From NCBI GenBank assembly GCA_022737715.1, contig JAIITD010000003.1, positions 1-29,702 of the forward strand: a stretch of DNA of 29,702 bases, read 5' to 3'. The notes beneath the pieces were generated by a model. It worked only from the letters and a program-made list of their open reading frames with translations, did no database searches and was not told the DNA's origin. This DNA is from Veillonella sp. Lineage in GTDB: Bacteria; Bacillota; Negativicutes; Veillonellales; Veillonellaceae. Position 1 is the first letter of the stretch. Each line of letters begins with the position of its first letter. A program made the position numbers and the translations under genes. Positions 23,437-29,702 of the stretch are shown piece after piece.

Positions 23437-24402
23437 ATGATACCAATTACAATCATATCCGGATTCTTAGGCGCTGGAAAAACAACGTATTTACAACATA
23501 TATTAAACAGTCGCAACACAAATGAACGTATATTAATTATAGAAAATGATTTTGGTGAAACCAGTTTAGATGCAAAACAATTATCTACATCAGGTGCAAC
23601 CGTACGTGAAGTAACATCAGGTTGTATATGCTGCAGCCTCCAAGGCAACTTTAAAAACGCCTTAATCGATATCCTATCTACGCAAGATATCGATCAAATC
23701 TATATAGAGCCATCTGGTGTTAGTAAATTAAGTGAAATTCTATATACTTGTGATGATGACGATATCACCAGCAAAGCCTATGTCAACATGATTATAACAG
23801 TCGTAGATGCTATGCAGGCACCTATGGCAATTAAAAACTTCGGCCCCTTCTTTAAGGACCAAATCAAACACTGCTACGCTATTCTACTTACTCACGTAGA
23901 GGATGAAAAACAGGTTGAAAAAACGAAACAACTCATCATTGAATTAGCGCCACATACGCCAATATATACAGATGTAGATGCACTTCAACAGGATATACGC
24001 CAGCTAAACGATGATACTCATGTGGCGCATGAACATAGCCCCGAAACCTGCAATTGCCATACATGTAACGGTAGCGAAGATTATGGTGGCACACACCATG
24101 ACAATCACAGTCATCATGACCATGACGGCCATCACCATGAGCACCAACCATTTGTGACCCATACATTCCATAATCTACAATCCCTCGATAATACACAATG
24201 GATTGATTTTTGTAATAACTTACCGTCTACAATACTACGGATTAAAGGTATTATTCCTACCGCATCAGGCCCTATGGAATTACAATACACACCGCAATCC
24301 TGTGCTATAACAGCTACACAGTTAAAGGACTATCACCTTGTTGTTATCGGCACCGAAATAGACATTCCAACCATAAATGAGAAAGTGTGCAGTGCATCAT
24401 GA
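23437..24402 (+). CDS. CobW/COG0523-type G3E GTPase with His-rich metal-binding region
   Basis: COG0523 GTPases are metallochaperones or metal-insertion factors, several tied to zinc shortage. The 321-residue protein has Walker A SGFLGAGKTT (8-17), the switch motif ENDFGE (36-41), the metal motif SGCICC (61-66) and the Walker B-type YIEPSG (89-94). The guanine-specificity motif, normally NKxD or TKxD, reads THVED near 152-156 and lacks the Lys. A cysteine-histidine stretch CNCHTC (205-210) and a cluster of ten His within residues 220-236 would bind metal. A short CobW_C-like domain ends the chain. GGGAGG precedes the start. It overlaps the next gene by four bases (ATGA) and heads a three-gene operon. 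The cognate metal is likely zinc, but this is inferred. Confidence 0.92.
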   Translation: MIPITIISGFLGAGKTTYLQHILNSRNTNERILIIENDFGETSLDAKQLSTSGATVREVTSGCICCSLQGNFKNALIDILSTQDIDQIYIEPSGVSKLSEILYTCDDDDITSKAYVNMIITVVDAMQAPMAIKNFGPFFKDQIKHCYAILLTHVEDEKQVEKTKQLIIELAPHTPIYTDVDALQQDIRQLNDDTHVAHEHSPETCNCHTCNGSEDYGGTHHDNHSHHDHDGHHHEHQPFVTHTFHNLQSLDNTQWIDFCNNLPSTILRIKGIIPTASGPMELQYTPQSCAITATQLKDYHLVVIGTEIDIPTINEKVCSAS

Positions 24403-25925
24403 TTCCTGTATATGTCGTAACAGGCTTATTAGGATCTGGTAAAACCACCCTAATCAACCTAGAGCTACGAGAACGCAAAAAACTAGGCTCTACAGAAATC
24501 ATCAGCTTTGAAACAGGTAATACAGAGTTTATAAAAAGTCCTTTATCCATTGAGCCAGATGATATAGAGGAAAATCTACCTCGTGTAGTGCAACAAATAC
24601 AGGATTATATTTCTGAAACAACACCAAAAGAAATATGGGTAGAATGGAATGGTATGTTCTCATTTCAACAATTAGAACGCATCTTCTTCAGTTCAATCCT
24701 AAAAGAATTCTGTCATCTAGAACGCGTCATCTACACAGCAAAGAGCAACAGTATAACATCAATGATACAGGCACTTGGTGATAGAATTGTATCGCAACTA
24801 TACAGTGCCGATTATATTATGTTATATGCGAGTGATACGACACAAACTAAAGCGGTAAAGAAACTCTTACAATCCTATAATCCCGAATGTTCTATATTAA
24901 TCAATCCTACTGCAAAGGACATTCACAATAGACTTTCTCAACCGCTATGGCCATGGTCATTGTACGGCATTGTAGCTATATTGACATTATATATATTACT
25001 GGTTACAGTATTCCGTCATAGTATCTCCTATTCCATCCATCAAGTCTTGGCCATTGCTTCAGGCATCATATTTGAAGGGATACCATTTTTATTATTAGGG
25101 ACCATTATTTCTTCTGCTATCACGCTATTGGTACCGGATCGTTGGCTAATACGTTATCTGAAAGATGACTCTATTAAAAGCTATGGTATTGCGGTTGGCA
25201 GTGGACTATTATTGCCCGTCTGCGACTGTGCTACCATTCCAATGTTTAATGCATTATTAAAGCGAGGCATCCCTCAACATATAGGACTATTGTTTATGCT
25301 CGCAAGTCCTATTATGAATCCCATCGCATTATTAGCAACCTATTATGCATTTCCAGATACGCCACAAGTAATACTAGCCCGCATAATTGGTGGTATGTTA
25401 ATCGCATGTATGGTGGCTCTCACATTTAAATGGAAACCACACCAATTACCGACCATCACCAACAATTTGCCTCAGCCAAAGGACTATCAGTATGGTTCAC
25501 CAAATCAAGAAGGCAATAAAAAGAAAATCTTCCTATTACACGTAGAGCGCGAATTCAGTCAATTACTTATTTACTTCTCTGCAGCAGCTTTCACATTAGC
25601 CCTATTTCAAGTATGGATAAAACCTACCTTCTTCTCTGGTTCGCTAGATGTAGCCACACCTATTGCTAATGCATTATTACTAATCTTAGCGTTCCTCTTC
25701 TCCCTATGTTCTACATCAGATGCCATTATAGGCCGTTCGTTAAGCAATTTATTTCCTATATCAGCGGTTCTTGGTTTCCTATGGTTAGGTCCTATGATTG
25801 ACATTAAAAACGTATACATGTTACGTCAGTATATCTCAACATCATTTATAATTCGCTTAGTTATTACTATAAGTATTATTACGTATATCATGACATTACT
25901 ATTTCAATTTTTATTTAATGTATAA
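24399..25925 (+). CDS. Degenerate CobW-type GTPase fused to a UPF0718 (COG0701) permease
   Basis: The 508-residue protein has two parts. Residues 1 to about 180 look like a CobW-type P-loop domain: VVTGLLGSGKTT (6-17) and EIWVEWNGM (78-86) at the Walker B place. It lacks the CXCC metal motif, and the specificity motif is replaced by LINPTAKD. From about 185 to 508 it is a UPF0718/YcgR-type permease with about eight membrane helices and both signature blocks: PVCDCATIP (273-281) with LASPIMNP (301-308), and LCSTSDA (436-442). The start is ATG 24399, whose ATGA overlaps the previous stop; an in-frame GTG lies 12 bases upstream. Bacillus YcgR, the permease partner of YcgQ, lacks the fused GTPase. 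Role: probably metal or metal-complex transport, substrate unknown. Confidence 0.85.
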   Translation: MIPVYVVTGLLGSGKTTLINLELRERKKLGSTEIISFETGNTEFIKSPLSIEPDDIEENLPRVVQQIQDYISETTPKEIWVEWNGMFSFQQLERIFFSSILKEFCHLERVIYTAKSNSITSMIQALGDRIVSQLYSADYIMLYASDTTQTKAVKKLLQSYNPECSILINPTAKDIHNRLSQPLWPWSLYGIVAILTLYILLVTVFRHSISYSIHQVLAIASGIIFEGIPFLLLGTIISSAITLLVPDRWLIRYLKDDSIKSYGIAVGSGLLLPVCDCATIPMFNALLKRGIPQHIGLLFMLASPIMNPIALLATYYAFPDTPQVILARIIGGMLIACMVALTFKWKPHQLPTITNNLPQPKDYQYGSPNQEGNKKKIFLLHVEREFSQLLIYFSAAAFTLALFQVWIKPTFFSGSLDVATPIANALLLILAFLFSLCSTSDAIIGRSLSNLFPISAVLGFLWLGPMIDIKNVYMLRQYISTSFIIRLVITISIITYIMTLLFQFLFNV

Positions 25926-25937
25926 GGAGAACAGTTT

Positions 25938-26711
25938 ATGTTATCAGAACTACGAAACAAAGATATACTCAGTGTCATCAAGGGACTGCTATACACGGCA
26001 TTAGGCATTAGTTTTTTATATCTACTCATCACGGGCCAATACAAATTATATGTAGCCCCTCGCTATGAATTATTTTTATTGTTAGCAGGTATAGCGCTGC
26101 TATTCGGAGGTATTGTTTCAATCCTTTGGTCCCCTAATAAACAATATAAACATAATTGGCGCTCTATTACACCCATCATAATTCCTCTTGTATTATTTGT
26201 GGTGCCACCGATTTTATCTCCCAATTCTGTACAAGTAACAGGAAATACGGCTGCCACCGAAGATCGCAATGATTTTAATTTCTCTCAAGACGATATTGGC
26301 GAAGTAATTACCATCAATAACGAAGCTAAAGATCCTGGCATTTCAAAATCAAAAAAAGAAATCGTATTAAACTCAGATAATTATTATCGCACCATCGTTG
26401 CACTCGGTTCTAAACCAGAGGACTATGTAGGGTACAAAATCTACATGACAGGCTATGTTAACCGGGACGACAATACATTAAAATCTAATGAGTTTACACT
26501 TTCACGTATGGCCATGGCTTGTTGTATCGCAGACGTATCCCCTATCGGATTAACCATGCATAAGAATGACGGAGATTCTTATAGCAATAAACAATGGGTT
26601 ACCGTAGAAGGAACCGTATCTACACGAGACTTTCACGGACGTAAGCAACCATACATAGAAATCAACAAAACAAAAGATGCACAAGAAATCTTAGGATATG
26701 TATATCCATAG
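25938..26711 (+). CDS. TIGR03943/YcgQ-type membrane protein
   Basis: The 257-residue protein belongs to the family that nearly always follows a UPF0718 permease. It has three N-terminal hydrophobic helices (about 16-32, 44-62 and 78-93), then an extracytoplasmic part. The C-terminal half shows EDYVGYKIYMTGYV and the family signature SRMAMACCIADVSPIG (189-204), with paired Cys195-Cys196, then an OB-fold-like VTVEGTVSTRDFHG. The Cys pair may bind metal. AAGGAGAA precedes the start, 12 bases after the permease gene. In Bacillus the ycgR-ycgQ pair is under Zur control; no Zur box is seen here. Function is unknown beyond metal homeostasis by association. Confidence 0.88.
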   Translation: MLSELRNKDILSVIKGLLYTALGISFLYLLITGQYKLYVAPRYELFLLLAGIALLFGGIVSILWSPNKQYKHNWRSITPIIIPLVLFVVPPILSPNSVQVTGNTAATEDRNDFNFSQDDIGEVITINNEAKDPGISKSKKEIVLNSDNYYRTIVALGSKPEDYVGYKIYMTGYVNRDDNTLKSNEFTLSRMAMACCIADVSPIGLTMHKNDGDSYSNKQWVTVEGTVSTRDFHGRKQPYIEINKTKDAQEILGYVYP

Positions 26712-26720
26712 CATAGTAAA

Positions 26721-26746
26721 AGGGCTACCACAAATGTGATAGCCCT
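26721..26746. terminator. Bidirectional terminator between the metal operon and bioY
   Basis: AGGGCTA (26721-26727) pairs with TAGCCCT (26740-26746), extended by CACA/TGTG around one mismatch. On minus it is followed by TTTTAC; on plus by CTATTAATATT. It separates convergent genes. Confidence 0.75.
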
Positions 26747-26766
26747 CTATTAATATTGTGTATATT

Positions 26767-27324
26767 TTATCGTAAATGGCCTATAATGCGTTTCCCCATC
26801 ACGGCAGCTACAGCACATAAAAATACGTCAGGTCCAACAGGGATCAAGAAACAAGACCAGATAACAGCCCACCAACCAATAGGTGTACCTAAATATACAT
26901 TCATTATCATATATAAATATATCATGCCAAACCCATATACGATGAGCAAATTGATAATCGCACCAATAAGCAATGTCTTAACAGAATGTGTTGGTGAAAG
27001 CTCGCTAAAGTGGCCTACTACATAGGCGCCAACCATGAATCCAATCAAATAGCCGAATGTAGGTTGCAATACATAGCCTGGTCCACCACCAGATGTAAAT
27101 ACAGGTACGCCGATAAGTCCCAATATAATATAAATACCTACGCTAATGGCACCGAGACGGCTGCCTAATATAATACCAGCTAATGTAGTAAATAAAATCT
27201 GCAGTGTAAATGGACAATTAGGAAGTGGCACACGGATAAATGCACCTGCTGTAATTAATGTTACAAATAAGGCTGTCATTGTCAACTCTCTTGTGCTGAG
27301 ATGTCGATTGGAAATGGAACTCAT
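26767..27324 (-). CDS. bioY: Biotin transporter BioY (ECF S component)
   Basis: BioY is the membrane protein that binds biotin, working alone or with the ECF energy module. The 185-residue protein has six hydrophobic segments and the family motifs: TALFVTLITAGAFIRVPLP near the N-terminus, FTLQILFTTLAGIILG, GLIGVPVFTSGGGPGYVLQP (biotin-binding loop) and TFGYLIGFMVGAYVVG. No ecfA or ecfT gene is nearby, so it is a stand-alone or shared-module S component. TGGAGG precedes the start. A TTGACA-17-TTTAAT promoter lies upstream. Confidence 0.95.
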   Translation of the reverse strand: MSSISNRHLSTRELTMTALFVTLITAGAFIRVPLPNCPFTLQILFTTLAGIILGSRLGAISVGIYIILGLIGVPVFTSGGGPGYVLQPTFGYLIGFMVGAYVVGHFSELSPTHSVKTLLIGAIINLLIVYGFGMIYLYMIMNVYLGTPIGWWAVIWSCFLIPVGPDVFLCAVAAVMGKRIIGHLR

Positions 27325-27388
27325 GGTATACCTCCATTAATAGAATAAAAGAAACCTATCTAAACAAACTACATATCTATTCAAGGTT

Positions 27389-27417
27389 ATTAAACCATTC
27401 CATCCCTCTTATGTCAA
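27389..27417 (-). promoter_or_regulatory. Promoter of bioY with an overlapping GGTTATTAAACC palindrome
   Basis: The minus strand has a consensus TTGACA (27412-27417), 17 bases, TTTAAT (27389-27394). The palindrome GGTT-ATTA-AACC at 27385-27396 covers the -10 and could be an operator. It is not the long split BirA box. Confidence 0.6.
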
Positions 27418-27641
27418 CCACATGTACATTTATTGAGTTTACATTATGCAAAATATACAAATTAAAAAGAGGATATTCATAATGTATGTCGAATATATTA
27501 TGTATATACCTAAAAATAAGTATATAGTTTTATTTTTCATTTTATATTCATTTTATGATATTAAATTATGTATAAGTAGATTGAGTAAAATCTACTTGCA
27601 CAATTGCTTTTGAGCAAAATCCTTTTATGGAGGTAATTAAC
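27418..27641. other. AT-rich intergenic region before the PepSY gene
   Basis: This stretch holds a possible plus-strand promoter TTGAGT (27433-27438) with TACAAA 17 bases on. It also holds a 9-bp hairpin AAGTAGATT/AATCTACTT (27574-27597), a small TTGC/GCAA hairpin beside it (27605-27618) and the candidate short reading frame listed separately. ATGGAGGTAATTAAC before 27642 is the ribosome binding site of the PepSY gene. Confidence 0.45.
27482..27613 (+). CDS. Candidate small hydrophobic peptide (43 residues), doubtful
   Basis: An ATG at 27482 opens a 43-codon frame ending TGA at 27613, with AGAGGA eight bases before the start. The peptide begins MYVEYIMYIP, has a hydrophobic middle IVLFFILYSFYDI and ends LSKIYLHNCF. 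It sits in very AT-rich DNA where stop codons are frequent, so an open frame with a plausible ribosome binding site is slightly notable. Similarity to any family is not recognised. It may be chance. Confidence 0.22.
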   Translation: MYVEYIMYIPKNKYIVLFFILYSFYDIKLCISRLSKIYLHNCF

Positions 27642-28235
27642 ATGAAAAAAGTAAATAATTTGTCTAAAGTATTATGTGCTCTTGGCGTAAGTACTGTATT
27701 GATTGCAGGCGTAGCATCTGCAGCATCTACTTACCCAGCTCCTAGCTCCTGGAATGGTGTTGGTAGCGTAGCGTCCCCAGTACAAAGTAGCGAAATCGAC
27801 TACGTTGGTGCTGTTACGACATTACATCGCTACTATCCAGACGCAATGGTAACTTCTATTTCCTATGATGCAAAACATCATCCAACTTACGAAGTAGAAG
27901 CATATACTAAGACACAAAAAGTGGAAATGAAAATCGACGAAGCAACAGGTCAAGTTGTTTCCAACCAAGCAAAATCCATTAGTGCGTGGAACAAATTAAA
28001 GAAATCTAATAGCTTTAATCCACAAAACTCCATTACACCAGAATCCGCTGAAACAAAAGCTATCGAACGCGTAGGCAGCGATTTCCAAACAATGGAATGG
28101 GAATTGGAAATGGAAGGCAACAAACTTGTCTACAAACTAGATATGACTAACGGCGGCGACAAAAAAGCAGACGTTAAGATCGATGCTCTTTCCGGTAAAG
28201 TTCTCAGTGCTAAAGTAAAAACTACTAAATACTAA
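27642..28235 (+). CDS. Secreted PepSY-domain protein
   Basis: The 197-residue protein has a clear signal peptide (MKKVNNLSKVLCALGVS, then VLIAGVASAA) with cleavage likely after ASAA or VASA, so it is exported. Two PepSY-like repeats follow: one around residues 45-105 (VGAVTTLHRYYPDAMV ... KVEMKIDEATGQVV) and one around 125-193 (AETKAIERVGSDFQ ... ADVKIDALSGKVLSA). PepSY domains are found in protease propeptides and in small periplasmic proteins; the ligand here is unknown. The start is ATG 27642 because GGAGG lies nine bases upstream; the ATG at 27627 is part of that ribosome binding site region. It is a single gene with a terminator about 140 bases on. Confidence 0.85.
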   Translation: MKKVNNLSKVLCALGVSTVLIAGVASAASTYPAPSSWNGVGSVASPVQSSEIDYVGAVTTLHRYYPDAMVTSISYDAKHHPTYEVEAYTKTQKVEMKIDEATGQVVSNQAKSISAWNKLKKSNSFNPQNSITPESAETKAIERVGSDFQTMEWELEMEGNKLVYKLDMTNGGDKKADVKIDALSGKVLSAKVKTTKY

Positions 28236-28300
28236 GCATAATCCATATATTATATAGACATACCTAACCACTATATAATATATCTCTCCAATTTCTTAAC

Positions 28301-28346
28301 ACACTCATAAAACTAAACACTCATAAAAACTATACACACATAAAAC
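28301..28346. repeat. Imperfect ACACTCATAAAA-type repeats in an AC-rich tract
   Basis: ACACTCATAAAACTAA is followed at once by ACACTCATAAAAACTAT and then the weaker ACACACATAAAACAAA, a unit of about 16 bases in three copies. The tract has almost no G on the plus strand. Confidence 0.5.
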
Positions 28347-28377
28347 AAACCCTTTTAAACACACATATACACATATT

Positions 28378-28413
28378 AACAGCCCTTGAATCGTTGAATT
28401 CAAGGGCTGTTTC
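28378..28413 (+). terminator. Terminator downstream of the PepSY gene
   Basis: AACAGCCCTTGAAT (28378-28391) pairs with ATTCAAGGGCTGTT (28398-28411), a 14-bp perfect stem with a 6-base loop, followed by TCTTAT. It is 143 bases past the stop codon, an unusually long 3' tail. Confidence 0.82.
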
Positions 28414-28477
28414 TTATATAAAATTTATACATCAACAACACGTTTTGTCCTATCCCCTTCAACAATGAAATGCAAAA

Positions 28478-28522
28478 CAAAAAGGCTGTACCAAATTATG
28501 TCACGACATCTTGGTACAGCCT
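28478..28522 (-). terminator. Terminator of metY
   Basis: AGGCTGTACCAA (28483-28494) pairs with TTGGTACAGCCT (28511-28522), 12 bp. On the minus strand it is followed by TTTTTGTTTTG, so it ends the metY transcript. Confidence 0.88.
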
Positions 28523-28595
28523 CTTATTACAAGGTTTTCTTTTTATGTTCTATAGATTTTTGGAGTTATGCTTTAAGGAGTTGAGAAGTTAAGGA

Positions 28596-29702
28596 TTAAG
28601 CTTTATCCAATGCTTGGGAAAGATCATCGATAATGTCATCAATGTTTTCAAGACCAACAGATAGGCGAATCATATCTGGTGTAACACCAGCAGATTTTTG
28701 TTGTTCTTCATTAAGTTGAGCATGTGTTGTAGATGCAGGGTGAATAACAAGAGATTTAGCATCCGCCACATTAGCAAGGTTGGAGAAGATTTGCAATGCA
28801 TCAACCAATTTAATGCCTGCTTCTTTGCCACCTTTTACACCGAATGTAAATACGGCACCTACCCCTTTAGGGAAGTATTTGTCAGCTAATGGTTTGTATT
28901 TGCTATCTGCAAGTTCTGGATAGTTAACCCAAGCAACTTTAGGATGTTTGCTCAAGAAATCCACTACTTTACGAGTATTTTCTACGTGACGTTCTACGCG
29001 CAAGGACAATGTTTCAATACCTTGCAAGATTTGCCAAGATGCTAGAGGCGTAATGCATGCACCTGTATCACGAAGCAATTGAGCACGGATTTTTACGGTG
29101 AAAGGAATTGGTAAATCGCCGTATACTAAACCATTGTAATGTTCGTCACCTTCAACGAAACTAGGATATTTGCCAGATGCTTTATAGTCGAATTTACCAG
29201 ATTCCACAACTACACCAGCCAATGTTGTGCCATGGCCACCAAGATATTTAGTAGCAGAGTGAACTACTACGTCAGCACCGTGTTCTAATGGGCGGAACAA
29301 GTATGGAGATGCAAATGTATTATCTACAATTAGAATGATATTGTGTTTATGTGCAATATCAGCTACCGCTTGTACATCGATAAGGTTGATGCCAGGGTTG
29401 CCAATAGTTTCGATATATACAGCTTTAGTATTATCATCAATAGCTGCTTCAAACTCTTCCAAATTGTCAGGATTAACAAATTTAGTTTCGATACCAAAAC
29501 GAGGCAATGTAGCAGTGAACAAGTTATATGTACCACCATACAATGTAGATGCAGCAACGATATTATCGCCTGCGCTTGCTACATTCAAGATGGAGTATGT
29601 AATCGCTGCAGAACCAGATGCTACAGCAATACCACCAGCACCACCTTCAAGTTGAGCTACACGAGCATCTAATACATCAGTAGTAGGATTGCCAAGGCGA
29701 GA
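28596..29702 (-). CDS. metY: O-acetylhomoserine sulfhydrylase (MetY-type), truncated by the window edge
   Basis: The enzyme uses pyridoxal phosphate to make homocysteine from O-acetylhomoserine and sulfide. The frame is open right to base 29702, so the N-terminus lies outside; 368 residues are visible. It begins SRLGNPTTDVLDARVAQLEG, then GSAAITYSILNVASAGD, STLYGGTYNLF, VDNTFASPYLFRPLEHGAD and the PLP-Lys motif HSATKYLGGHGT. The C-terminal SLVIHPASTTHAQL and IRLSVGLENIDD are typical of MetY rather than of cystathionine synthases, as is the long insert after the Lys. A terminator follows. Confidence 0.93.
   Translation of the reverse strand, partial: SRLGNPTTDVLDARVAQLEGGAGGIAVASGSAAITYSILNVASAGDNIVAASTLYGGTYNLFTATLPRFGIETKFVNPDNLEEFEAAIDDNTKAVYIETIGNPGINLIDVQAVADIAHKHNIILIVDNTFASPYLFRPLEHGADVVVHSATKYLGGHGTTLAGVVVESGKFDYKASGKYPSFVEGDEHYNGLVYGDLPIPFTVKIRAQLLRDTGACITPLASWQILQGIETLSLRVERHVENTRKVVDFLSKHPKVAWVNYPELADSKYKPLADKYFPKGVGAVFTFGVKGGKEAGIKLVDALQIFSNLANVADAKSLVIHPASTTHAQLNEEQQKSAGVTPDMIRLSVGLENIDDIIDDLSQALDKA

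Larger units (their letters stand above)
28236..28595. other. Gene-free region between the PepSY gene and metY
   Basis: No reading frame of note is seen. The first part (28290-28375) is an AC-rich, G-poor tract with loose repeats of ACACTCATAAAA. It is followed by two separate terminators, one facing each flanking gene. Confidence 0.55.

Noticed and set aside
23936..24196. His- and Gly-rich 86-residue frame antisense to the CobW gene
   Set aside because: Its composition mirrors the His-rich codons of the sense strand; there is no ribosome binding site.
27325..27470. Split BirA operator before bioY
   Set aside because: No TTGTTAAC and GTTAACAA halves at the right spacing; only a short palindrome is present.
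29335..29672. Two overlapping plus frames of about 107 residues at the right end
   Set aside because: They are antisense to metY, whose frame is open and conserved to the window edge.
1..29702. tRNA, rRNA, CRISPR arrays, insertion sequences, phage or toxin-antitoxin genes
   Set aside because: Nothing with their hallmarks was seen on either strand; intergenic gaps are short and explained by promoters, terminators and the ribozyme.

Overview
The window looks like chromosomal DNA of a low-GC Negativicute, most probably a Veillonella. The evidence is a Firmicutes-style gene content (cdaA-cdaR-glmM-glmS order, a glmS ribozyme, strong GGAGG ribosome binding sites), a molybdenum hydroxylase cluster of the anaerobe type, and B12 and biotin scavenging genes. 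The genus call is inference from protein style and gene order. I see no rRNA, tRNA, CRISPR array, insertion sequence or phage gene.

Layout. (1) 1-6782, mostly minus strand: cell-wall precursor and c-di-AMP locus. cdaA, cdaR, a COG2509 FAD-dependent dehydrogenase and glmM run leftward. A secreted beta-helix gene on the opposite strand follows, then the leader of glmS with its promoter, self-cleaving ribozyme and ribosome binding site; the glmS coding region begins just beyond the left edge. (2) 6882-13752, minus strand: one operon for a three-subunit molybdenum hydroxylase of the xanthine dehydrogenase family (FAD, 2Fe-2S and molybdopterin subunits). It is followed by yqeC, a MocA-type cytidylyltransferase, yqeB and two XdhC-type chaperone genes. 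YqeB and YqeC are markers of selenium-dependent hydroxylases. (3) 13881-17244: queG (tRNA queuosine) on plus; then mscS, a D,D-carboxypeptidase and a YfbR-type nucleotidase on minus. (4) 17417-18193: cbiZ, corrinoid salvage. (5) 18278-21504, minus strand: pncB, nadE and asparaginase, an NAD salvage operon that may carry its own ammonia source. (6) 21724-23172: pepD. (7) 23437-26711, plus strand: a three-gene metal-handling operon made of a His-rich CobW-type GTPase, a degenerate CobW-type GTPase fused to a UPF0718 permease, and a TIGR03943/YcgQ-type protein, preceded by an AATACCC-TTAT-GGGTATT palindrome. (8) bioY on minus, a secreted PepSY protein on plus, and at the right edge a truncated O-acetylhomoserine sulfhydrylase on minus.

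Most of the window is housekeeping or salvage metabolism. The parts that most deserve a second look are the GTPase-permease fusion operon with its palindrome, the promoter/terminator overlap in front of cdaA, the separately encoded and reversed XdhC domains, the HD-to-HE change in the YfbR homologue, and the beta-helix gene lodged between glmM and glmS. All functional calls come from reading motifs; no database search was possible.
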